From positions 1 through 49,174 of the forward strand of contig PHEL01000006.1 in the NCBI GenBank assembly GCA_002842925.1: 49,174 nt of DNA, in the 5' to 3' direction. Below the pieces are notes generated by a model. That model was not told the DNA's origin. It searched no databases and saw nothing but the letters and a program-made list of their open reading frames with translations. Position 1 is the first letter of the stretch. The number at the start of each line of letters is the position of its first letter. The translations under genes and the position numbers were made by a program. Source of the DNA: Alphaproteobacteria bacterium HGW-Alphaproteobacteria-14. GTDB lineage: Bacteria > Pseudomonadota > Alphaproteobacteria > Sphingomonadales > Sphingomonadaceae. Positions 8,429-15,138 of this stretch are shown one piece after another.

Positions 8429-9461
8429 CAGCCTGCACTCCTCACTGCTGCACGATCCCGCGAAGGCCAGGCCGCTGGTCGACAGCTTTCAGCGCCGCAT
8501 CACCTATCTGCGGCTGTCGGTGACTGACCGCTGCGATTTGAGATGTTCCTACTGCATGCCCGAACGCATGACCTTCCTGCCCAAGGCCGATGTGCTGACG
8601 CTGGAGGAGTTATACGATCTCGCCACCGGCTTCATCGCGCGCGGGGTAGGCAAGATCCGCATCACCGGCGGCGAACCGCTGGTGCGGCGTGACATCATTG
8701 ATCTGTTCAGCGCGCTGGGGCGGCGTTTGGGGCATGGTCTGGACGAACTGACGCTGACCACCAACGGCACGCAATTGGCGACCCATGCCGATGCTTTGGC
8801 CAAGGCCGGAGTGCGGCGGGTGAACGTGTCGCTCGACACGCTCGACCGGGCGCGGTTTGAACGGCTGGCCCGGCGCGATGCGTTGCGCCAAGTGCTCGAA
8901 GGGATCGCTGCGGCCAAGGCGGCAGGGCTGAAGGTGAAGCTGAACGCCGTGGCGCTGAAGGGCGTGAACGAGCACGAATTGTCCGACCTGATCGGCTGGG
9001 CGCATGGGCAAGGGCACGATGTCACCCTGATCGAAGTGATGCCATTGGGCGATGTCGAACAGGAACGGTTCGACCAGTATCTGCCGCTCGATCAGGTGCG
9101 CGCGCAGCTGGAACGCCGCTGGACGCTGACCGAAAGCCAATATGCCACCGGCGGCCCGGCGCGCTATGTCGATGTGGCGGAAACCGGCGGCAGGCTTGGC
9201 TTCATTACCCCGCACACCAGCAATTTCTGCGCCGGATGCAACCGGCTGCGGGTGACTGCGACCGGGCAGCTTTACCCCTGCCTTGGCGGGGGCGAGCAGG
9301 TTGATCTGCGCGCGGCGTTGCGTTCCGGCGATCCGCAAGCGAACCTTACCGCCGCGCTTGACGAAGCGCTGAGGATCAAGCCTGAGAGGCACCATTTCCG
9401 CATGGATCAGCGCGGGGCCGATCCGGCCCTGCCGCGCCATATGTCGATGACGGGGGGGTGA
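8421..9461 (+). CDS. moaA: GTP 3',8-cyclase (molybdenum cofactor biosynthesis protein A)
   Basis: MoaA is a radical-SAM enzyme that, with MoaC, converts GTP to cyclic pyranopterin monophosphate. The 346-residue protein has the radical-SAM cluster C38-x3-C42-x2-C45 (TDRCDLRCSYC), the ITGGEP SAM-binding motif, and the second C-terminal cluster C270-x2-C273-x13-C287 (NFCAGCNRLR...YPC). It ends in the Gly-Gly that MoaA needs for activity. It overlaps the preceding small gene, and its own stop overlaps the moaD GTG start (GTGA). Confidence 0.96.
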   Translation: MSDSLHSSLLHDPAKARPLVDSFQRRITYLRLSVTDRCDLRCSYCMPERMTFLPKADVLTLEELYDLATGFIARGVGKIRITGGEPLVRRDIIDLFSALGRRLGHGLDELTLTTNGTQLATHADALAKAGVRRVNVSLDTLDRARFERLARRDALRQVLEGIAAAKAAGLKVKLNAVALKGVNEHELSDLIGWAHGQGHDVTLIEVMPLGDVEQERFDQYLPLDQVRAQLERRWTLTESQYATGGPARYVDVAETGGRLGFITPHTSNFCAGCNRLRVTATGQLYPCLGGGEQVDLRAALRSGDPQANLTAALDEALRIKPERHHFRMDQRGADPALPRHMSMTGG

Positions 9462-9715
9462 TTGTGATTACAGTGGTTCTGCTCGGCAAGCTGGCCGATC
9501 TGGCAGGCGCGCCGACGCTGACGTTGCCCGCGCCATCTTCTGCACCGCTCGACTGGGCCGGGGTGCTCGCCGCCTTGCCTCCTGCGCTGGCAGATGCGGC
9601 GGACGATCCGCGCAACCGGGTGGCGGCGAATGGCGCGCTGCTGGCTGACAAGGCCGAATTGCAGGCAGGCGCAGGCGATGAAATCGCGCTGCTGCCTCCG
9701 GTTTCAGGCGGCTGA
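9458..9715 (+). CDS. moaD: Molybdopterin synthase small subunit MoaD
   Basis: MoaD is a ubiquitin-like sulfur carrier; its thiocarboxylated C-terminus donates sulfur to precursor Z. The 85-residue product ends in V-S-G-G, the required di-glycine, and contains the family's V-A-A-N-G and D-E-I-A-L-L-P-P-V segments. It starts with GTG inside the stop codon of moaA, and moaE follows after 4 bases, so the three genes form one translationally coupled unit. Confidence 0.93.
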   Translation: MIVITVVLLGKLADLAGAPTLTLPAPSSAPLDWAGVLAALPPALADAADDPRNRVAANGALLADKAELQAGAGDEIALLPPVSGG

Positions 9716-9719
9716 ACCG

Positions 9720-10172
9720 ATGCGGGATATCCGGCTGCTCGACCAAATGCTCGTCCCCGGCACGTTGATCGGCCCGTTCGCGCAGGCCAATCCGGGGCTG
9801 GGCGGGGTGTGCACTTTCGTGGGCGAGGTGCGCTGCGATGCCAAAGAACAGGGGGGCGTCGAGGCGCTCGAACTCAGCCATTACGAACCGCTGACCCTGC
9901 CGGGGATGCACGCGCTGGCCGACCGCGCGTTTGCCCGTTTTACGCTGATGGGCCTGTTGATGGTGCACCGGGTTGGTGTGCTCTATCCGGGCGAGCCGAT
10001 TGTGTGCGTGTCCGCCGCCGCGCTGCACCGCCGTGATGCGATCGACGCGGTCGATTTCTGCATGGATCACCTGAAAAGCGCCGCGTGGTTCTGGAAGCGT
10101 GAGAAGCGCGCTGATGGCTGGCACTGGATCGAACCGCGCGCCGATGACACCCGCGATCTGGCGCGTTGGTGA
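9720..10172 (+). CDS. moaE: Molybdopterin synthase catalytic subunit MoaE
   Basis: MoaE pairs with MoaD to convert cyclic pyranopterin monophosphate into molybdopterin. The 150-residue protein has the family markers G-G-V-C-T-F-V-G-E-V-R, L-E-L-S-H-Y-E, H-R-V-G-V-L-Y-P-G-E and the catalytic-lysine region W-F-W-K-R-E-K-R near residues 119-126. The start at 9720 was chosen because it lies 4 bases after the moaD stop and gives the normal family length; the longer open frame upstream overlaps moaD. Confidence 0.95.
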   Translation: MRDIRLLDQMLVPGTLIGPFAQANPGLGGVCTFVGEVRCDAKEQGGVEALELSHYEPLTLPGMHALADRAFARFTLMGLLMVHRVGVLYPGEPIVCVSAAALHRRDAIDAVDFCMDHLKSAAWFWKREKRADGWHWIEPRADDTRDLARW

Positions 10173-10179
10173 TACTGGT

Positions 10180-10221
10180 TTGATTCGGGTCAAAGCGGGC
10201 GCGTTCGCCGCCGGCTAATCC
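10180..10221 (+). promoter_or_regulatory. FNR/FixK-type operator and promoter
   Basis: TTGATTCGGGTCAA at 10180-10193 matches the FNR/FixK consensus TTGA-N6-TCAA perfectly and TTGAT-N4-ATCAA at nine of ten positions. A candidate -10 element TAATCC lies at 10216-10221. If transcription starts near 10228, the operator is centred at about -41.5, the classical position for activation. The start codon of the downstream membrane-protein gene is at 10248. Binding is inferred, but a matching regulator is encoded at 10734-11423. Confidence 0.6.
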
Positions 10222-10247
10222 TCCTGCCAAGGCAAGGAGGATCACGC

Positions 10248-10685
10248 ATGAGCCACATCGTCCATGATCGCATCGCGCGCGGTGATGCCCGCGTTGTGGG
10301 TCAGCCCGCTGAAGCCAGCCCTCGCCATCAGGTTGAGGCTGACCGCAATTTCGGACTGCCTTCCGCGCTCTATATCGCGACGATTGCCTGTTATCTCGGG
10401 TTTCTGGTGATTGTGGGCAGCGCTTTCGCCAATCCGGTGCTGGCGATCCCGATGGCGATTATCGTGCTATTGATCGCCGCTGCGTTCGGCGTGCCTGCGG
10501 TGTGGGCGCGGCTGCGCGATAATCCGTCAGCGCCGCAGACCCTGGGCGAATTCGAAGCGCGCGGGATCATGACCAATACCGGACGGTTGCGTCCCCGCGA
10601 TGCGACCATTCAGGTGCTGATCCTGCCGGTGCTGCTGGTGGTATGGGGGCTGGCAGTGGCGGTGGTCGCCGCGATTGTTACCTGA
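10248..10685 (+). CDS. Hypothetical three-helix membrane protein under an FNR-type operator
   Basis: The 145-residue product has a hydrophilic N-terminus (1-37), two closely spaced membrane helices (about 39-59 and 62-84), a soluble loop carrying G-E-F-E-A-R-G-I-M-T-N-T-G, and a third helix (about 121-143). I do not recognise the family with confidence. A strong ribosome-binding site (AAGGAGG) lies 8 bases before the ATG. The gene stands alone between moaE and a convergent FNR-type regulator, and its promoter carries an FNR/FixK operator, so a role in low-oxygen or respiratory adaptation is a reasonable inference. Confidence 0.75.
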   Translation: MSHIVHDRIARGDARVVGQPAEASPRHQVEADRNFGLPSALYIATIACYLGFLVIVGSAFANPVLAIPMAIIVLLIAAAFGVPAVWARLRDNPSAPQTLGEFEARGIMTNTGRLRPRDATIQVLILPVLLVVWGLAVAVVAAIVT

Positions 10686-10733
10686 CGGCACCGGATCAAC
10701 AATTTCTCCCCAACTGGGGCGGTGAGTTTCGGC

Positions 10734-11423
10734 TTACCGCCCCGATATTTCGAGCAGCAGTTCAGGGTTTTGCAGCGCGATGCCGCGTTTGCCCTCACGC
10801 CGGATCGCCCCCATGTCTTCCAGCTCGCCCAGCTTGCGGCTGACCGTTTCGATGGTCAGGCCCAGCATATTGCCGATCTCGCCTCTGGTGAGCGGCAGTT
10901 CGAATTGCTTGGCAAGATGGCACGAGCTCTCGCTCGCTGCCGCTGCGAAATCGTGCAGCAGCGCCGCCAGCCGTGCTTCTGCGCTGGCATGGCCGGTCAG
11001 TTCAAGCAGGCTGCGGGTCGCCAGCAAATCGGCCTGACTGCGACGTAGCAGCGCGCGGGCCAGCGCCGGATATTCCTCGATCGCACGCTCGATGTCGCGC
11101 CGGGCAAAAGTGCACAACCGGCTTTCGGTCAGCGCCACCACATCATGATGCGCAAACGGCGCGAACAGCTCGCCGATGAAGCCCGACGGATGGACCAGCG
11201 CAAGAATCTGTTCGTTGCCGTCCTGATCAACCGCCGACACCTTCAATGCGCCGGTTTGCAGCGTGGCGCAGGCGGCGTCTTCGTCACCAGCGGCGAACAA
11301 CATCTCACCGCGTTTCAGCACGCGGGTGCGTCCGGCGGCCGCCATCGCGTCGCGTTCTTCCGGAGTAAGCACCGCGCAGGCGGCGGTTTCCTTTGCCGGA
11401 CAGGTGCTGCACGCAAGGTTCAT
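10734..11423 (-). CDS. fnrN: FNR-type (Crp/Fnr family) oxygen-responsive transcriptional regulator
   Basis: The 229-residue regulator has a cyclic-nucleotide-binding-like sensor domain and a C-terminal winged helix. It carries the four cysteines of an oxygen-sensing [4Fe-4S] FNR: C5-x2-C8-x7-C16 at the N-terminus and C104 in A-L-T-E-S-R-L-C-T-F, aligning with E. coli FNR C122. The spacing is of the FnrN type. The recognition helix E192-T-V-S-R196 has the Glu/Ser/Arg set that reads TTGAT half-sites, and such a site occurs at 10180 in the adjacent intergenic region. The ATG at 11423 was preferred over a GTG at 11441 because it overlaps the upstream lipoprotein stop (ATGA). The symbol is by similarity. 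Confidence 0.9.
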   Translation of the reverse strand: MNLACSTCPAKETAACAVLTPEERDAMAAAGRTRVLKRGEMLFAAGDEDAACATLQTGALKVSAVDQDGNEQILALVHPSGFIGELFAPFAHHDVVALTESRLCTFARRDIERAIEEYPALARALLRRSQADLLATRSLLELTGHASAEARLAALLHDFAAAASESSCHLAKQFELPLTRGEIGNMLGLTIETVSRKLGELEDMGAIRREGKRGIALQNPELLLEISGR

Positions 11424-11923
11424 GATCCGATAATATCCCACAATTGCGCGATTCCCGCGTCTTGCCGGGCGATTAACGCCGCCACTTCTGTCTGTATTGC
11501 CACCAGCGCCGGATCGGGGTTGAGTGTTGTTGCACCCTCGGCGGCAAGCAGATCAAGATCGGCGAGCACCGCCGATGTTGCGCCGCGCTGCGATGTCAGG
11601 TCTGCCATCGCCACCAGCGCGGTGGCGCGCGCATTGCTCTCCACCGATTGTCCGGCGGCGGAGCGCGCAATTCGAGTGATGTCGGCCTCGCGCTGCAAAA
11701 ACCCGGCGTGCGCCGTTGCTGCTTTGTCGCGCAAGGCAGCAAGCGCGGCCGGACTGGTCGCCGGACGAATCGCAGGGAGTGCCTCAGGCGCGGGCGTGAC
11801 CGGCAAGGCCCCCGTTTCAAACGGGCGCAGCGCAAGCGATGGATAGCGCGTCTTATCGGCGGCACAGCCAGACAGGACTGCAATCAGCCCGAACAGCACG
11901 GAAATGTTGGCAAGAGCGTGCAT
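11420..11923 (-). CDS. Hypothetical lipoprotein coupled to the FNR-type regulator
   Basis: The 167-residue product begins with a lipoprotein signal ending in V-L-S-G-C (lipobox, Cys at residue 20), followed by a Pro/Ala-rich linker and a helical domain with regularly spaced alanines (about 60-160) that could form a coiled coil. I do not recognise the family. Its stop codon overlaps the start of the FNR-type gene (ATGA), so the two are translationally coupled and the lipoprotein is transcribed first. The start at 11923 was chosen because it begins the signal peptide; the longer open frame upstream reads antisense through rplU. Confidence 0.75.
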   Translation of the reverse strand: MHALANISVLFGLIAVLSGCAADKTRYPSLALRPFETGALPVTPAPEALPAIRPATSPAALAALRDKAATAHAGFLQREADITRIARSAAGQSVESNARATALVAMADLTSQRGATSAVLADLDLLAAEGATTLNPDPALVAIQTEVAALIARQDAGIAQLWDIIGS

Positions 11924-12032
11924 AATGATCCCATGTCGCGTTACCACACCGCCTGCAAGTGGCAAAGGTGACTGCCGGAATCCGTCATCATGCGTTTTGG
12001 TGAGGTTTGACGCGCTGAGGCGTTGACTTGGT

Positions 12033-12157
12033 GGTGCCATTCCCCTAACGGCACCCATCTTTCCGGGGCTGCATTGTCGCACGCCTCGCACTGCCGTTCG
12101 GTTGGCGTGGCGTTTGTCTGTCCACCCGAACATTGCACCAGATTGAGAGTATATAGC
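12033..12157 (+). promoter_or_regulatory. Candidate structured leader of rplU
   Basis: The 234-base region between the divergent lipoprotein gene and rplU contains a possible -35 TTGACT at 12023-12028 and two mutually exclusive pairings: GGTGCC (12033-12038) with GGCACC (12050-12055), and AACGGCA (12047-12053) with TGCCGTT (12092-12098). Ribosomal-protein leaders often regulate by such switching. The stems are short (6-7 pairs) in GC-rich DNA, so this is suggestive only. Confidence 0.3.
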
Positions 12158-12541
12158 ATGTTCGCGATAGTGCGCACGGGCGGCAAGCAATACCGGGTTG
12201 CCGCCGGAGACAAGATTGCCGTTGAAAAGCTTGCTGGCGAAGCCGGTGAGACCATCACCCTGAGCGACATCCTGCTCGCCGGTGAAGGCGAAGAACTGGC
12301 CGATGCTGCCAAGGTAACCGTTTCGGCGGAAATCATCGCGCAGGCCAAGAGCGAAAAGGTGATCGTCTTCAAAAAGCGTCGCCGCCACAATTATCGCCGC
12401 AAGAACGGCCACCGCCAGCAGATGACTTTGCTGCGGATCACCGCCGTGGGTGCGGGCGAAGCCAAGGCTCCGGCCAAGAAGGCCGCCGCCAAGAAGACCA
12501 AGAGCGAAGCGCCGGCCCAAGCCGCTGCCTCGGCTGAATAA
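12158..12541 (+). CDS. rplU: 50S ribosomal protein L21
   Basis: L21 binds 23S rRNA in the large ribosomal subunit. The start [14 protein letters not shown] is the canonical L21 N-terminus, and [16 protein letters not shown] is the RNA-binding signature near residues 70-85. The 127-residue protein has an Ala/Lys-rich extension at the C-terminus (about 103-127), common in this order. The start at 12158 is fixed by homology; the open frame upstream is not conserved L21 sequence. rpmA follows after 14 bases. Confidence 0.96.
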   Translation: MFAIVRTGGKQYRVAAGDKIAVEKLAGEAGETITLSDILLAGEGEELADAAKVTVSAEIIAQAKSEKVIVFKKRRRHNYRRKNGHRQQMTLLRITAVGAGEAKAPAKKAAAKKTKSEAPAQAAASAE

Positions 12542-12555
12542 GGAGCACACGAACC

Positions 12556-12825
12556 ATGGCACATAAAAAAGCAGGCGGTTCGTCGCGCAACGGTCGTGAT
12601 TCGGCCGGTCGTCGCCTCGGCGTGAAGAAGTTCGGCGGTCAGGAAGTGATCGGCGGCAACATTATCATCCGTCAACGCGGCACCCGCGTTTACCCGGGCG
12701 TGAATGTCGGCATCGGCAAGGATCACACCCTCTATGCACTCGATGCGGGCGTGGTGCGATTCCATGCAGGCAAGCTGGGCCGTAAATACGTCTCTGTCGA
12801 CGTTATGGCCGAAGCCGCCGAATAA
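12556..12825 (+). CDS. rpmA: 50S ribosomal protein L27
   Basis: L27 reaches the peptidyl-transferase centre of the ribosome. The 89-residue protein starts [15 protein letters not shown], the invariant L27 terminus, and contains I-I-I-R-Q-R-G-T. No Firmicute-type N-terminal extension is present. An AAGGAG ribosome-binding site precedes the ATG. It forms the usual pair with rplU. The GTPase gene obg, which often follows, is not seen in this window. Confidence 0.97.
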   Translation: MAHKKAGGSSRNGRDSAGRRLGVKKFGGQEVIGGNIIIRQRGTRVYPGVNVGIGKDHTLYALDAGVVRFHAGKLGRKYVSVDVMAEAAE

Positions 12826-12826
12826 A

Positions 12827-12853
12827 CGGACGATTCGATAAAGGGATCGTCCG
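12827..12853 (+). terminator. Hairpin after rpmA
   Basis: CGGACGAT (12827-12834) pairs perfectly with ATCGTCCG (12846-12853) across an 11-base loop, starting one base after the rpmA stop. There is no T-tract, so it may act as a 3'-end stabiliser or as the first of a series of structures rather than as an intrinsic terminator. Confidence 0.5.
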
Positions 12854-12856
12854 CAA

Positions 12857-12939
12857 GGATGGTCCCGGTTGGTGAAACACCGACCACGCAGAGGGAGATG
12901 GGACCGTCCTCAATTTTGAGGGGGTTCGTCTCCCTTTTT
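12857..12939 (+). ncRNA. Riboswitch-like structured RNA with terminator
   Basis: The + strand can form P1 (12857-12866 with 12900-12909, ten pairs including one G-U), P2 (GGTTGGTG 12867-12874 with CACCGACC 12878-12885, closed by AAA), an unpaired purine-rich stretch (12886-12899), and a terminator in which GAGGGAGATGGG (12891-12902) pairs with 12925-12936 around an inner CCTCA/TGAGG hairpin, followed by TTTTT at 12935-12939. P1 and the terminator compete for 12900-12902, giving either a switch or a pseudoknot. It lies between rpmA and a GNAT gene. The ligand or partner is unknown. The minimal reading is an rpmA terminator with a fancy stem. Confidence 0.5.
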
Positions 12940-13041
12940 GCATTCTCCCTCGCAATTGCCGTGGAATTGCCAAATTTCATGGCCATAGCCTGTCTTGCGC
13001 AGCTTTTGGTGGCGGCGCGGGGGGCGAGGAAGGAATTGCTC

Positions 13042-13584
13042 GTGTTCTACCGTAGTCACAGGTTGCTGCTCCGGCCGATCTGGCCCGAAGATACGCAGGC
13101 GCTGTTCGCCGGCATCGCCGATGAAGGCGTGGTGCGTAATCTTGCGCGCGCGCCCTGGCCCTATGAGGAACGCCATGCGCGCGACTTTGCGGAGCGGCCT
13201 GTGGATCCGCTTGCCCCGCGTTTCCTGATCACCCGCGCCCGCGATGCGGCGGTCGTCGGCGGCGTTGGCATTGACGCGGTAACCGGCGCGCCTGGGGTGG
13301 TCGACATGGGTTACTGGATCGCGCGCCCGCATTGGGGACAGGGTTACGCCACCGAAGCGGGGGCAGCCGTGCTGACCATCGCCCGCACGCTTGGCTACCG
13401 CGAAGTGCGCGCGGGCCATTTCCTCGATAATCCGGCGTCGGGCCGAGTGCTGCGCAAGCTTGGGTTTGAGCCGACCGGGCGTGTGGAGGAGCGTTTTTCC
13501 TGCGGGCGCGGTGAATGCGCGCCAACGCTGGAATATGCTCTCACGCTGACGGATGGCGCAGGGGTGCATCAGCGCGCTGCGTAA
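13042..13584 (+). CDS. GNAT family N-acetyltransferase (RimJ/RimL-like)
   Basis: The 180-residue protein belongs to the RimJ-type GNAT group that acetylates N-terminal or side-chain amines using acetyl-CoA. It begins F-Y-R-S-H-R-L-L-L-R-P-I-W-P-E-D, and the acetyl-CoA-binding loop is W-G-Q-G-Y-A-T-E-A (about 97-105), followed by N-P-A-S-G-R-V-L-R-K-L-G-F. The GTG at 13042 was chosen because AGGAAGGA lies 7-14 bases upstream and the protein then begins at the conserved domain; the longer frame upstream runs through the structured terminator region. The natural substrate is not known. Confidence 0.85.
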   Translation: MFYRSHRLLLRPIWPEDTQALFAGIADEGVVRNLARAPWPYEERHARDFAERPVDPLAPRFLITRARDAAVVGGVGIDAVTGAPGVVDMGYWIARPHWGQGYATEAGAAVLTIARTLGYREVRAGHFLDNPASGRVLRKLGFEPTGRVEERFSCGRGECAPTLEYALTLTDGAGVHQRAA

Positions 13585-13585
13585 T

Positions 13586-13622
13586 ACCAAAGCACGATGA
13601 GCGCGGCTCATCGTGCTTTGGT
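13586..13622. terminator. Perfect 17-bp hairpin between GNAT and tetR
   Basis: ACCAAAGCACGATGAGC (13586-13602) is perfectly complementary to 13606-13622 with a three-base GCG loop, two bases after the GNAT stop codon. It lacks a T-tract on either strand but is strong enough to block or process transcripts, and it separates the acetyltransferase gene from the tetR gene. Confidence 0.6.
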
Positions 13623-13754
13623 TAAGCCCGTGCGGCGCTTGAGCATTTCCAGCGCGTGATGCGTCAGCATCTTAGCGCGCGGCGTAAGTGCGGTGGGGAC
13701 ATGGCGTGGCAGCACCTTGTTCGCAGGCGCAAAAGTGACTACGCGCTCGCACCA

Positions 13755-14348
13755 ATGCAACCGCGCAAGCGCCTTACCCCCGAAGAATCGCGCAGTTCCG
13801 CACTGTCAGCGGCGCGCGCGCTGCTGATCGAAAGCGGGCCGCAGTCGGTGACGCTGAAGGCCGTGTCCGCGCGGATAGGCCGCACCCATGCCAACCTGCT
13901 GCACCATTTCGGTTCGGCATTGGGCCTGCAAAAGGCGCTGGCCGAACATCTCACGCGATCGGTGCGTTCGACGATCATCGATGCCGTTCATGCCAGCCGC
14001 GCGGGGCAGGGATCCCCGCGTGAAGTGGTGGATCTGGCGTTTGACGCCTTCGACCGCGAAGGCGCAGGTGCGCTGACCAGCTGGATGTTGCTGACCGGCA
14101 ATGAAGACGCGCTCGACCCGATCATCAGCACGATCCACGATCTGGTCGATGAACTTGCCGCAGGCGAAGATGATCAGTCGGGCGACAGGAAAATCCACCG
14201 CGACACGCTGACCCTGGTGCTGATGGCGCTGGGCGATGCGCTGATCGGTCGGCCACTGGCGAAATCGCTCGGCCTGCCGCGCGATGCTGCGCGCGAACGG
14301 GCGACTGCGATGCTCGAAGCCAGCCTTGCCGATTACCAGCAGGCTTAG
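13755..14348 (+). CDS. TetR family transcriptional regulator
   Basis: The 197-residue protein has an N-terminal TetR helix-turn-helix (about 10-57) including A-R-A-L-L-I-E-S-G-P-Q-S-V-T-L-K-A-V-S-A-R-I-G-R-T-H-A-N-L-L-H-H-F, then an all-helical ligand-binding domain. The ATG at 13755 was chosen because it begins just before the DNA-binding domain. No palindromic operator is obvious upstream. Its stop codon shares TTAG at 14345-14348 with the convergent ygfZ gene. The ligand and regulon are unknown; it has no divergent target gene beside it. Confidence 0.85.
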   Translation: MQPRKRLTPEESRSSALSAARALLIESGPQSVTLKAVSARIGRTHANLLHHFGSALGLQKALAEHLTRSVRSTIIDAVHASRAGQGSPREVVDLAFDAFDREGAGALTSWMLLTGNEDALDPIISTIHDLVDELAAGEDDQSGDRKIHRDTLTLVLMALGDALIGRPLAKSLGLPRDAARERATAMLEASLADYQQA

Positions 14349-15100
14349 CCTTCGGGCGCAAGCAACCCGGCGCGCTGCCATGCGGGCAGGGAGGCCGGAT
14401 CAAGACCTTCGACCCGCAGATGATCGACCGCCAATCCGAGATCGGGGTAGGCCGCCCGCTGGCGCGCTTCGTCCGACGTTGACAGCGGCACCACCACCAG
14501 CCGCCGGTTGACCTTTTGCCGCCAGTTCATCCGCGCGGTGTTTTCCTGCCCGACATAACAGCCTTTGGTGAAGCTGACGCCGTTCAGTTCAGCCGCGTTG
14601 GTTTCCAGCCACAGGATATCGCCCAGCTCGCCGCGACCCTCGGGCACGCCGAGCGTCAGGCGGTGCGCAAGCCACGCCGCGCCCGCGCCCGCATCCGCGT
14701 CCGCGCTTTCGCCGCCATTGGTCGGGGCCAGCCAGCGGTATCCCAGTTCGGGCAGGCGCGGATCGGGGGCGCCGCCGGGGTGCGGTGCAGCGCTCCAATG
14801 CACGGCGAGCGAATCGTCGCGGGCGATCGCGATCTTGCGCCGCAGCCGATAGAGCGTGAGCCGCTTGGCGAGATCATCCGCGACCTCCGCCTCGCAATCG
14901 AGCAGCAAGTCGGCCGCGTCGCGCCACACCAGAAAATCGAACAGATGCTTGCCCTGCGCGCTCAGCAGCGCGGCATAACAGGGCAGCGGGCCGGTCACGT
15001 CGTTGGTGACAAGGCCTTGGAGGAAGGCGGCGACATCCTCGGCCTCGTCTTGCGGGGACAAGCGGATGATCGCGCGGGCGGTAAGATGGGTTGATGTCAT
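14345..15100 (-). CDS. ygfZ: YgfZ/GcvT-like folate-binding protein (Fe-S cluster maintenance)
   Basis: YgfZ proteins bind tetrahydrofolate and support the assembly or repair of certain Fe-S enzymes. The 251-residue product has the diagnostic K-G-C-Y-V-G-Q-E with C181 and the GcvT-like N-terminus A-F-L-Q-G-L-V-T-N-D-V. The start at 15100 gives M-T-S-T-H-L-T-A-R-A; a longer frame upstream overlaps the divergent pyrC promoter region. It is divergent from pyrC with 38 bases between the starts, and it converges on tetR with overlapping stop codons. Confidence 0.9.
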   Translation of the reverse strand: MTSTHLTARAIIRLSPQDEAEDVAAFLQGLVTNDVTGPLPCYAALLSAQGKHLFDFLVWRDAADLLLDCEAEVADDLAKRLTLYRLRRKIAIARDDSLAVHWSAAPHPGGAPDPRLPELGYRWLAPTNGGESADADAGAGAAWLAHRLTLGVPEGRGELGDILWLETNAAELNGVSFTKGCYVGQENTARMNWRQKVNRRLVVVPLSTSDEARQRAAYPDLGLAVDHLRVEGLDPASLPAWQRAGLLAPEG

Positions 15101-15138
15101 GCGTGACAGATAGGATCGCGCGTGGCTAAGGGGAAGGG

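Noticed and set aside
12859-13041. Possible N-terminal extension of the GNAT protein
   Set aside because: It would translate the structured terminator region and has no domain similarity; GTG at 13042 has a ribosome-binding site and fits the family.
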